Source: Phascolarctos cinereus
Lineage: Eukaryota > Chordata > Mammalia > Diprotodontia > Phascolarctidae
Length of the DNA: 64,000 nt
Assembly: GCF_002099425.1 (NCBI RefSeq)
Contig: NW_018344059.1
Span: 6,832,001-6,896,000 of the forward strand
Reading direction: 5' to 3'
Under the pieces are notes generated by a model. The model was given only the letters and a program-made list of their open reading frames with translations, made no database searches and was not told the origin of the DNA. Below, in pieces: positions 54,290 to 64,000 of this stretch. Position 1 is the stretch's first letter. Every line of letters begins with the position of its first letter. The position numbers were made by a program, and so were the translations under genes.

Positions 54290-55740
54290 AAATCAAGTCA
54301 TTTGCAACCAAGGTCAGCATAGGGAGATGAGGAGGTCTGTGGACTCTGAGTCTGGGTTCTGGGCAGGGGCATTACAAGCACAGGATTCCAGGGTTCAGGA
54401 ACTGAAAAGAGGATTGAGGCTCTGCATTAGGGCAAAAAGAGGGAGGTTCCAGACAACTCTAAAAGATACTGACCCTGTGGATGATGTGGGAATAGGTACC
54501 AATGATCAGTTTTGTCATTTGCTACCCATTCTGCTAGGTCATAGACCTAGGAGGGACTGAGAAAGGAACACCTCCTACACCTAAGATTGACGTTCCAGGG
54601 TGAGGAACAGTGGTGGGCCTGAGACTGAGGTAAGAACATGGCAGGAAACAAACCATGCTTTGTGGTTCTGACCCCAGGAGCTGAGCAGGGTCTGATTTTC
54701 AGGGTCCAGCATAGTCTGATGCTTGCAGTAGAATCACCAGGGCAGGAATCCCAGGCTAAAGGTGAGCCTGCAGTTCTGTCACTGAACCTGAAGAGCTTTC
54801 CATTTGACTGATAACTGGCTGAGTTAGGAACTTAGTTAAACAAACACTTAGTGAACACTACTGAATTTACAAAGCACTACAATAGATGCTGGGGATACAA
54901 AGGTAGAAATGAAACTCCAGGAGCAGTCTACTCTAACTTCCAACCAGAGGCATGTCAAAAGGAGTGTTGCACAGGCCCAAACCCAGGTCAGGAACTTACA
55001 GAGCTAACACCAGGATGGTAGTTGAAAAGACTTTTCTCTGAAATAAAGCCTCTTTGGGAGCCCTAAAAGATTTCAGGTCCCTGGCCTGAGCTGTCCCTGA
55101 GATCCTGCAACAATAGAATCTTCAATACCCCAAGAAAGTAGCAAAAGGATCCAAGAGAGAATTGATGCAAAGTGAAGTGAGTAGAACCAGGAAAACGTTG
55201 TACACAGTTACAACACTGCACAACAAGGAACTGTGAACGACTTAGCTATTCTCAACAATATAGTGATCCAAGACAATCCCAAAGGACTCATGATGAAATG
55301 TGCTTTCTGCCTCCAAAGAAAGAACTGATACTGTCTGAATACAGACTGAACCATGCTATTTTTCACTTTCATTCTTTTTTTTTAATTCAAGTCTTGTACA
55401 AAATGACTAATATGGAAGTGTTTTACATGATTATACAAGTATAACCTATATCATATTGCTTACTGTCTCAGGGAGGAGGGAAGGGAGGGATTTGGAACTC
55501 AAAACTTTAAAAAGAGCAAAAGTCTAGTCCAGACATTCTGCCCATAACTGCGCAAAACAAAGTCTGAAGTCAGGAAGTAGGTTGGAAGAATGAGTAAACA
55601 AATTGAAAAAGAATCCTACAACAAAGAAATGCTGTGGTGACAGGAACACTCAGGACACAAACCCAGAAGAAAATTACTCTGGAACAACCAATATCCAAAT
55701 TCTAAAACATCTAGATTCATACTCATGACAGTAAAAGGTA
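54290..55740 (+). mobile_element. L1 5' UTR and ORF1 start, interrupted by an L1 3' end
   Basis: 54,290-55,100 is GC-richer text like marsupial L1 5' UTR (tentative); 55,540-55,735 resembles an ORF1 start (GGTTGGAAGAATGAGTAAAC, GACACAAACCCAGAAGAAAA). Between them lies a 5'-truncated L1 tail at about 55,150-55,525 (GAAGTGAGTAGAACCAGGAA to GGGAGGGATTTGGAACTCAA). Confidence 0.5.
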
Positions 55741-56461
55741 CATAGGATAGACTATAGGTTATAGAACTTAATAACAAGATTCATATTTACCATGTCTTGC
55801 TTTCATCTGAGTCACGGGTTGGCTTTATCAGATGACCTTCATGTCAACAATAATCAGTTACCAGAGAAAGTGGCTTGGTAATTGCAGATAAAAATCATGT
55901 TGGGGAAACAAGGAAAGAAAAGCAACACACTGCTGTACATTATACTTATTCGGGTCTAAGACTCCCCATATTTAGTCGTCATAGGGCCTAAAGTGAGGTA
56001 TAGCACAAAATCTCGTTAGACAGTTTAAATTAGGCAGCAAAATCATAGCAACTGAGTGAACTGTTGGTGAGCCACGGTGCAACTGTGAAATATATACATA
56101 GGGGAAATAGGGACTAAGCATTTATACAGTGAAGCAGTCCCTAAACTTATTTGGCCTACTGCCCCCTTTTCAAAAAAAAAATTACTCAGTGCCCCCCTGG
56201 AAATCTACTTTCTTTAACCCTTTAATTTTTTTATTTTTTGAAATTTGCATCATTTCAAATATATATATATATATATATATAATATATCTTAAGTTTAATA
56301 TTTTAAATTTGTGGGGTGTTTCCTGCAAATTTCCTGAAATTTTGATGACACAATATTATATCACATAACTATAGTATTGTAAACAAGTCATTATATGCAC
56401 ACATTCTTGCCTATGCATGCTGGACTTCATGAAAATGCACAACATACTTGTTAAGACCTAT

Positions 56462-57518
56462 TGGTGGGCCAGTGTCTCTGATAAGGGCCTCATTTCTAAA
56501 ATACAGAGAATTAAGTCAAATTTATTAGAATGCAAATCATTCCCCAATTGATAAATGGTTAAAGGATATGAACAGGCAGTTCTCAGATGAAGAAATTAAA
56601 GCCATCTATAGTCATATGAAAAAATGCTCTAAATCACTATTGATTAGAGAAATGCAAATCAAAACAACTCTGAGGTATCACATCACACTTATTAGATTGG
56701 CCAACATGACAAAACAGGAAAAGGACAAATGTTGGAGAAGATGTGGGAATATTGGAATACTAATGCATTGCTGGTGGAATCATGAAATGATCCAACCATT
56801 TTGGAGAGCAATTTGGAAATATGCCCAAAGGGCTATAAAAATGTGATTACCCTTTGACCCAGCAATAGCACTTCTAGGGTTGTATCCCAAAGAGATCATA
56901 CAAATGGGAAAAGGACCCACGTGTACAAAAATATTTATAGCAGTTCTTTTTGTGGTGGCAAATAATTGGAAATTGAGGGGGTGCCCATCAATTGGGGAAT
57001 AACCGAACAAGTTGTGGTATATGAATGTAATGGAATACTATTCTATAAGAAATGATTAACAGGCTGACTTCAGAAAAACCTGGGAAGACTTATATGGTCT
57101 GATGCTGAGTGAAGTGAGCAGAACCAAGAGAACGTTGTACACAGCAAAAGTCACGTTGTGCAATGACTAACATTGATAGACTTAGCCCTTCTCAGCAATT
57201 CAAGGACCTAAGACATCTCCAAAGGTCTCATGATGGAAAATGCTATCCACATCCAAAGAATGAACTATGGAGTTTGAATGCAGATCAAAGCATACTATTT
57301 GCTATTTTTTTCTTCTGTTTTATTTCCTCTTTCTGATGGTTCCTCCTATTGGTTCTAATTCTTCCTTACAACATTACTAATATGAAGATATGTTTAATAG
57401 GAATGTATACGTATAGCCTATATCAGATTGAGCACTGTCTTTGGGAGGGGGAGAAAAATTTAAAACTCAAAAGCTTATGGAAGTGATTGTTGATAAATCA
57501 AAATAAATTTTAAAAAAA
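56462..57518 (+). mobile_element. 5'-truncated L1: ORF2 C-terminus and 3' UTR
   Basis: Encodes the end of ORF2 (MNRQFSDEEIKAIYSHMKKC, REMQIKTTLRYHITLIR, CWWNHEMIQPFWRAIW) at 56,568-56,846, then the 3' UTR with GGGAGGGGGAG and an A-rich end. Not functional by itself; no endonuclease or RT part present. Confidence 0.9.
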
Positions 57519-57665
57519 CAGCTAGGCGGCACAGTGGATAGAGTACTGACCCTGGAGTCAGGAGGACCTGAGTTCAAATCAGGTCTCAGACTACTGAAAA
57601 CTCGCTAGCTGTGTGACCTTGGGCAAGTCACTTAACCCCAATTGCCTTGCAGCAAAAAAAAAAAG
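57519..57665 (+). mobile_element. CORE-SINE attached to the L1 tail
   Basis: CAGCTAGGCGGCACAGTGGA through GGGCAAGTCACTTAACCCCA and a poly-A end, directly after the A-rich tail of the L1. Confidence 0.85.
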
Positions 57666-58328
57666 ACTTGTTGTTGGATTTGACCACTGATGGGTTGGTT
57701 ATAACTTGTATTTTGTGTTTATTTGGAAAATAATGTAATCACTATGACTTTAACAGACTTAATTTGTTACACAACAGATTAAATATGTACAGTGTTTCAG
57801 AATTTTCTTCTCTTCTTTCCTTATGATTCCACTGCCCCCTTATTTTTATTCAAAGCCCCACAACTGCACCCCACGCTACTATTGACCCCCTGGATCATTC
57901 CAGCATCCCCCAGGGGGCGGTATTGTTCACTTTGGGAACCTCTGTGCTACTATACTGTGAGGCACTGTGCTAAGCACTTCACAAATGTTATCAATTTGGT
58001 CAATATTGTGAAAGCCCTGAAGAATCACTTCAAACATCAGCAACTGCTACTATATGTGCCTATTTCCCATCTACATAAAATCTTTGAGACTCATCAAGAT
58101 GTGAATCAAGGGCATCTGCAATGGAGGCAATAATCGGGAATTAGTAGGAACCTCTTCAATGAATTCACAAGTGACTGAAAAAGGAAGATAAGGAATACAA
58201 AATCCCATTGTTTATTATTTGTTGATTATGAAAACATTTTATTTGATAAAGCAAAACGCTGTTTTACAGGCTCTCTTCCAACAAGGTGTTTCTCACCCAA
58301 GATATCCACATAATTCAAAGATTCCTTC

Positions 58329-58491
58329 TTGGTTTTTGTTTTGTTTTTTTAAAGGCAATTGGGGTTAAGTGACTTGCCCAAGGTCACACAACTAGTAAGT
58401 ATCAAGTGTTTGGTCTGAGGCCAGATTTGAACTCAGGTCTTCCTGACTTCAGGGCTGGTGCTCTATCCACTGTGCCACCTAGCTGCCCCAC
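58329..58491 (-). mobile_element. CORE-SINE, minus strand, with perfect TSD
   Basis: Inverted SINE ending CACTGTGCCACCTAGCTGCC; the 13-bp direct repeat AAAGATTCCTTCT lies at 58,316-58,328 and again just after the SINE at about 58,493-58,505. Confidence 0.9.
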
Positions 58492-58582
58492 AAAGATTCC
58501 TTCTCAACAGATTCTTAAGTAACAGAGATAATTGTTAAATAGCCCTCTGACCATAAAACATCAAGCAAGGACCAAATAGGAG

Positions 58583-59565
58583 AGGTGTATGTTTGTCAAA
58601 GGTGTTCACACCATTGTAATACAGATCCAATGTAGAATCCAAGCTGAAGAGGGATTCCCTGTGAATGGCCAAGTCCTCCAGATTTTCCTGTTTGCAGATG
58701 ACAGACATATTCATGTCAAGCCCGGGAACAACACAGAGTGTAACAGATCTGTAACCACTTATTTTTGTGTGTTTTTTTGGCTAGGCAATGGGGTTAAATG
58801 ACTTGCCCAGGGTCACACAGCTAGTAAGTGTTATGTGTCTGAGACCGGATTTGAACTCAGGTCCTCCTAACTCCAGTGCCAGTGATCTATCCACTGTGCC
58901 ACCGAGCTGCCCCTAACCACTCATTTTTGCCCTGACCACCCCCAGGATATCATGTGCCTGTTCAGACACACATGCAGTTGAACAACCTATAGGGTTTGTC
59001 TATCAGTATGTATGTATGGAACAAACATTGCAACACAGGCAAGTTGGGCCAGGAGTTGAACAGGAAGAGGAGACTGGGCTAGACTGCCTTCAAGAAACTA
59101 TAAATCCTCTTTAAGGATATCAGTCTTCTTAAAACAAAAGCCATCCTTTTAATATCAATACCTAATAGTGTTGTATGGCTGCATAATTGGGAACAGAACA
59201 GTCTCCAAAGAGTTGAAAATATCACATAAAGGGCAATGGCATAGGTATATTGTGAGTATGAAAAGGCTGCAATACATAACCAATGAGGAACTTTGAAGAA
59301 CAAAAGTAAAAGAAGATATCAGGAAAAGGTATCACAGGAAAAGAAGAATTAATCACATGGCAAAGCTAAAGAATGCTGACAGATGAACAGACTAATGTTA
59401 TTCTCACCATATCAGGAAAACAAGAGAAAGGCTCCGGCAACGTGGGTAGACCAGCTGTGGTAAATGAAGTTAAGAGAGAGCAGGGACAAGGTAGTCATGG
59501 ATGGTTGAGATCTGCATCACTGCAAACAATGAGGTCCGCTTGAGAACGGGAGTATTAAAAACATA
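58583..59565 (+). mobile_element. RTE-like LINE relic with visible FADD motif
   Basis: Frame 58,589-58,750 reads EEGFPVNGQVLQIFLFADDR; the FADD at 58,691-58,702 is the reverse-transcriptase catalytic box. After an inserted SINE, 59,160-59,290 encodes text like VVWLHNWEQNS and QYITNEEL, and 59,340-59,460 parallels the basic C-terminal segment (RINHMAKLK, TRERLRQRG) seen in RTE-type and similar LINEs. Many stops and shifts; not functional. Family is inferred. Confidence 0.65.
58755..58914 (-). mobile_element. CORE-SINE, minus strand, with TSD
   Basis: Inverted SINE (GGGTTAAATGACTTGCCCAG to CACTGTGCCACCGAGCTGCC) between TAACCACTTATTTTT and TAACCACTCATTTTT. It interrupts the RTE-like relic. Confidence 0.85.
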
Positions 59566-59589
59566 ACATTAAACACCAATACAAACAGC

Positions 59590-62520
59590 TATACTTAATG
59601 ATTTATATTTAATGTCGATGTATAAAATATAACACTTTTAGATCCTTCCTCTAAGTTGTCCTCACAATTCTTTGCCTATTTGCATTCATTTTTTGCTCAT
59701 AATTGTAGCTGAAGATGTAAAGCCATTCTCCTGGTTTTTCTTTTTCACTCTGCATTACTTCAAAAAGGTCTAAACAAAAATTTTTTGGTAGTCTTCAAAT
59801 GTCTTAGTTGCTTTAATGCTACCTTACAAGTTTGCAATTCTATTAGCAGTGAGTACTTATTTCTCCAAAACCACGAAAGCACTGGATTTCGCTGCTTTTA
59901 ACTATTTTTGCCAATTTAATAAATGAGGTATCACTCCAAAATTGCCAGTTTTTATCTCTTGATCAGTGAGGTTGAACATTTTTTCAAGTGGCTATGAACA
60001 ATTTGTTTACTATTTTGAAAACTGTTTATTCATATTTTCACATTTATCTATTGTGGACTTGGGAGTTCCTATTAAATATTTAATAGCTCTTTATACATTT
60101 TATGCCTCGTTTCTGCCATACTACTTTCCAGTTTTCCCAGCAGTTTTTGTTAAATAGTGAATTCTTATCCCAGAAGTTGGAGTCTTTGGATTTATCAAAT
60201 AGTAGGTTACTATAGTTACTGACTGCTGTGTCTTGCATACCTAGCCTATTCCACTGATCCACTACTCTACTTCTTAGCCAGTACCAAGTAGTTTTGATGA
60301 TTGCTGCTTTATAATACAATTTTAGATTTGATACAGCTAGGCCTCCCTCCTTCCCTTGCATTTCTTTTCATTAGTTCCCTTGATGTTCTGGACCTTTTGT
60401 TCTTCCAGATGAATTTTATTATTTTCTAGCTCTGTAAAATAATCTTTTAGTAGTTTGATTGGTATGGCACTGAATAAGCAAATTAATTTAGGTAGTATTG
60501 TCATTTTTATTATATTAGCTTGGCTTACCCATAAGCAATTGATACTTTTCCAATTATTAGATCTGACTTTATTTGTGTGAAAAGTGTTTTATAATTGTGT
60601 TCAAAAAGTTTCTGAGTTTGTTTTGGCAGGTAGACACCCAAATATTTTATAATGTATACAGTAACTTTAAATGAATTTCTCTATCTCTTGCTGTTGGGCT
60701 TTGTTAGTGATATATAGAAATGCCGATGATTTATGCAAGTTTATTTTATATCCTGCAACTTTGCTAAATTTGTTTATTACTTCAAGCAATTTTTTACTTG
60801 ATTCTCCAGGATTCTCTAAGTATATCATCTGCAAAGAGTGACAGCTTTGTTTCTTCTTTGCCTATCCTAATTCCTTCAATTTCTTTTTCCTCTCTTATTG
60901 CTAAAGCTAATACTTCTAGTACAATATTGAAAAACAGTGGTGATAATGGATATCCTTGGTTCACCCCTGATCTTACTGGAAATGCTTTTTGCTTATCTCC
61001 ATTACATATACTGCTTGCTGATGGTTTTAGATAGATACTATGTATTATTTTAAGGAAGACTCCATTTATTCCTATGTTCTCTAGTGTTTTTAATAGGAAT
61101 GGTTGTTATATTTTATCAAATGCTTTTCCTCCATCTATTGAGATAATCATGTATCTGTTAGTTTTGTTGATACGGTCAATTATACTGATAGTTTTCCTAA
61201 TATTGAACCAGCCCTGCATTCCTGGTATAAATCTTACCTGGTCATAGTGTATTATCCTCCAGATAAGTTGTTGTAATCTTTTTGCTGATATTTTATTTAG
61301 AATGTTTGTGTCTATATTCATTAGGGAAACTGGTCTATAATTTTCCTTCTCTGTTTTGGCTCTTCCCGGATTAGGTATCATAAAAAGAATTTGGAAAGAT
61401 CCTTCTTCACCTATTTTCCCAAATAGTTTATTTAGTTTTGGAATTAGTTGTTCTTTAAAGGTTTGATAGGATTCACTTATAAATCCCTCTGGCCTTGGAG
61501 ATTTTTTCTTAGAAAGTTCATTGATGGCTTGTTCAATTTCTTTTTCTGAAATAGGGTTAAGTATTTTATTTCCTCTTCCATTAATCTGGGCAATTTATAT
61601 TCTTGTAAATATTTATCCATTTCACAAAGATTGTCAAATTTATTACTATACAGTTGGGCAAAATAGCTCCTAATTATTGTTTTGATTTCCTCTTCATTGG
61701 TGGTGAATTCACCCTTTTCATTTTTGATGCTGGTAATTTGGTTTTCTTTTTTTAATCAAATTAACTGAAGGTTTATTTTTTTTTCCATAAAACCAGCTCA
61801 ATTCTATTCATTAGTTCAATAGTTTTCTTAATTTCAATTTTATTAATCTCTTTTGGTTTTCAGAATTTCTAACTTGGTATTTAATTAGGGATTTTTAACT
61901 TGTTCTTTTTCTAGCTTTTTTAGCTGCCTACCCAATTAATTGATCTCCTCTTTCTCTATTTTACTCATGTAAGCATTGAGAGATATAAAACTTCCCCTAA
62001 GAGCCACTTTCGCTGCATCCCATAAGTTTTGGTATGTTGTCTCTCTATTGCCATTCTCTTGGATGAAGTTATTGATTGTTTCTGTGATTTGATGTTTGAC
62101 CCACCCATTCTTTAGGATTAGATTATTTAGTTTCCAATTTTTAGTCTATTTTTTCATGGCCCTATATTTTTATTGTCATTTTTATTGCATCGTAATCTGA
62201 AAAGAATGCATTTAATATTTCTGCCTTTCTGCATCTGATTGTGAAGTTTTTATGCCCTAGTACATGGTCAATTTTTGTGTAGGTGCCATGTACCACTGAG
62301 AAAAAGGTATATTCCTTTCTATACCCATTCAATTTTCTCCAGAGGTCAACCATATCTAACTTTTCTAAAATTCTATTCATCTCCTCAACTTCTTCCTTGT
62401 TCATTTTGTGGTTAGATTCTTTATACATTTTAGTTGTCAAGTGTTGTCATATCAGATTTTTCCCAATCTGCTACTTTTTTTAGTTTTCAGGGGTTTTTTT
62501 TGTACATGTTTTTTGACTAA
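59590..62520 (-). mobile_element. L1 ORF2 relic, minus strand (endonuclease end, RT, C-terminus)
   Basis: Read on the minus strand: endonuclease C-terminal text EYTFFSVVHGTYTKIDHVLG at 62,440-62,162, ending SDYDAIKM, where L1 normally has SDH; reverse-transcriptase start [19 protein letters not shown] and [18 protein letters not shown] (61,381-61,106); FADD at 60,835-60,824; then KAAIIKTTWYWLRSRVVDQW (60,361-60,080). It lacks ORF1 and the first part of the endonuclease. Several frame breaks. 59,590-60,130 is more decayed and may be a separate older L1 tail. Confidence 0.85.
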
Positions 62521-62634
62521 GCAGGTATGATCTTCTTCCTTTCCACATTTTCCCTATAGCTGCTTTTAGCCAAGTGATAAGACTCAATACTTTAGATAAG
62601 AGTCCCTCCCATGGAAAGAATCAGTATATTCTAG

Positions 62635-62740
62635 AGCAGTGGTCTCCAAAGTCAGGAAGAGAGGGTATCCTGTACCACAGGGGGTATGCAAACTTATCCA
62701 CTGGGGTGTAAGAAGAACACATTAGAATTGAGGAGAGTAA
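62635..62740 (+). mobile_element. Possible hAT-type end
   Basis: AGCAGTGGTCTCCAAAGTCA resembles the end of the CAGTGGTTCCCAAAC hAT group. The right end was not found. Confidence 0.35.
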
Positions 62741-62846
62741 CACAGCTGTTGGGCATCGTCAGTTGCTGCCTATCCCAATACCCACCTTACCTTTCTCTGC
62801 CTGCTCTCAATATGAGCTTTGACTGACAGTCTGCTACCCTCTACTC

Positions 62847-63082
62847 CAGGCCTGCACACCACATGACCCAAGGGCCTCCTGCTGCCCACCAAAGGATTTT
62901 GGGCAGCCTGCCACTGTGCAGTTTCTCTCTCCTGTTTCTCTCGTGACCCAAGGTAACCAACCACTATCAGTCTGTCTCTAGTTAACTTTACTTAGAAAGT
63001 GAGCCACTAAAAACTACCTACAGCCCACAGATTAGCCTATTTTAATTTTGGCCCCTATCTACTGCCAAGTGGTGCAGGTCTG
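62847..63082 (+). mobile_element. hAT element (family H1), 236 bp, with perfect TSD
   Basis: Starts CAGGCCTGCACACCACATGA and ends AAGTGGTGCAGGTCTG, inverted repeats shared with the copy at 53,528. The 8-bp duplication CTCTACTC (62,839-62,846 and 63,083-63,090) is perfect. Its right half parallels that of the longer copy (CTTAGAAAGTGAGCCACTAA; CCTATTTTAATTTTGGCCCC), so it is an internally deleted derivative. Confidence 0.92.
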
Positions 63083-63090
63083 CTCTACTC

Positions 63091-63780
63091 TATCCCCAGG
63101 AAGGTACCAAGGGCAGTTGACTGTTCCTTGACACCCTGAGGGGCCCCTGCACTCACTTCCTCCACCCTCACTGCAACACAGCTATGTTTCATAGCCCAAG
63201 TTGTACATAGGTCTTAGACCTCTTCTATCCCCAGACCCAAGGGAATAGGGGTGGCTGCTTCAGCCTAGGAGATGTTGTGATAGAAAGTCTGAGAAAAGGC
63301 AGGACATCAGTAGCAAGACCACGAGCAAAAGCAAGCAGCACCTGGCAAAAGTAGCTGCTATTGCTGACAGGAGTTCTGAGGTTCAAATAGCGAAGTGTAG
63401 AGCTCTTGGGACTGTGATCCTCATCCTAAAACCCCCTCAAACACAACAGACAGCCTGGAAGCAAAAGAAGGCCATTCACTACCAGAAAATCAGGGCCTAC
63501 CTGGGCATCTTTCCATTTGCAAGTGGGTGTCTAATCTCCAGAAACTGTGCCACCCAACTTTCTATATCAGAGAAGGTGGACACTTACCAGCCAGATATCA
63601 ACAATCTTTGTGTAATTAGCGGATGAGACTGAAAATGAGTATCAAGATTTATCAAAAGAAGCCAACAAAGACTTCTTCCATTTGGCTCTATGCACCTTAG
63701 GTGATAGCTTATTCAGTTATGAATAAAAATACTATGAAAATAAATTGAATTTAAAATCAGACTTTCAAATCATCTAGAGT
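63091..63780. other. Unassigned stretch
   Basis: No gene or repeat recognised. A 70-codon frame at 63,414-63,626 shows no known domain. Confidence 0.3.
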
Positions 63781-63784
63781 AAGA

Positions 63785-63960
63785 AAGGACCCAAAAGCCA
63801 TTTATTCCACCACCCCCCACCATCATTTTACAGGTGAGGAAACTGAGACCTTTAAGAGGTTAAAATGACTTGCTCAAGTCATTCAGGCAGCAAGCATCAG
63901 GGAGGGTTTTTGAACCTGATTGACTCCAGAGCCAGTGCTTTTTTCAATGGAACAAACTGC
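63785..63960 (-). mobile_element. MIR SINE, minus strand
   Basis: TTTTACAGGTGAGGAAACTG, AATGACTTGCTCAAGTCATT and TTGAACCTGATTGACTCCAG in inverted MIR order. Confidence 0.75.
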
Positions 63961-64000
63961 TATATCGCAAAGGAATTAAACCAAGATTTTAAAAAATAAT

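Larger units (their letters stand above)
56135..57953 (+). mobile_element. hAT-type element split by an L1 tail and a SINE
   Basis: The left part has CAGTCCCTAAACTTATTTGG and CTACTGCCCCCTTTTC; the right part (57,668-57,953) ends CCCCCAGGGGGCGGTATTGT and CTTTGGGAACCTCTG, the inverted match to the left end. An (AT)n tract lies at 56,258-56,281. MIR/L2-like text borders both sides. Confidence 0.6.

Noticed and set aside
54156-54560. 134-codon plus-strand frame
   Set aside because: It lies in sequence resembling L1 5' UTR and has no recognised domain.
49300-64000. ETF1 (expected downstream neighbour in other mammals)
   Set aside because: No CpG island or exon matching it was recognised; repeats may have pushed it beyond the window.

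Overview
The window is mammalian nuclear DNA, almost certainly marsupial (metatherian). The single protein-coding gene has vertebrate exon-intron structure. The repeats are those of marsupial genomes: many tRNA-headed CORE-SINEs of the SINE1/WSINE1 type (box starting GGGCAGCTAGGTGGC), young L1 and ORF1-only L1 (HAL1-like) copies, L2, MIR, CR1/L3-like LINEs and hAT DNA transposons. I cannot tell the species from the sequence.

Left third (1-30,250): no host gene recognised. It holds minus-strand L1/HAL1 elements with a younger plus-strand HAL1-like element nested at 4,525-7,472 between 13-bp target-site duplications. After that come CR1/L3-like LINE relics interrupted by a hAT element, two probable solo LTR fossils, MIR/L2-type SINEs and LINEs, a nearly palindromic hAT MITE at 24,902-25,092, a long TG microsatellite, and several stretches that I cannot assign.

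Centre (30,270-49,290): a CpG-rich promoter with NRF-1-like, YY1-like, GC-box and E-box motifs drives HSPA9 (mortalin/mtHsp70/GRP75), the mitochondrial Hsp70 chaperone, on the plus strand. All 17 coding exons can be read. Every intron is GT-AG, the phases join perfectly, and the product is 678 residues. Introns 9 and 11 each carry a related C/D-box snoRNA, matching the known hosting of SNORD63/SNORD63B by HSPA9. Intron 10 contains a perfect 114-bp tandem duplication. Intron 3 is enlarged by an old LINE-like repeat into which a hAT element and an L1 tail have inserted.

Right part (49,290-64,000): repeats again. There are CR1/L3-like and L2 relics, SINEs with clear target-site duplications, two copies of one hAT family (one with a perfect 8-bp duplication), L1 5' and 3' pieces, an RTE-like LINE relic with a visible FADD reverse-transcriptase motif, and a roughly 2.9-kb minus-strand L1 ORF2 relic. 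The neighbours known in other mammals (ETF1 downstream, CTNNA1 upstream) were not recognised here.

I found no new multi-gene system. The most useful observations are the paired intronic snoRNAs, the perfect tandem duplication beside a weak splice donor, the mitochondrial-type promoter motifs, and several cleanly resolved nested insertions.
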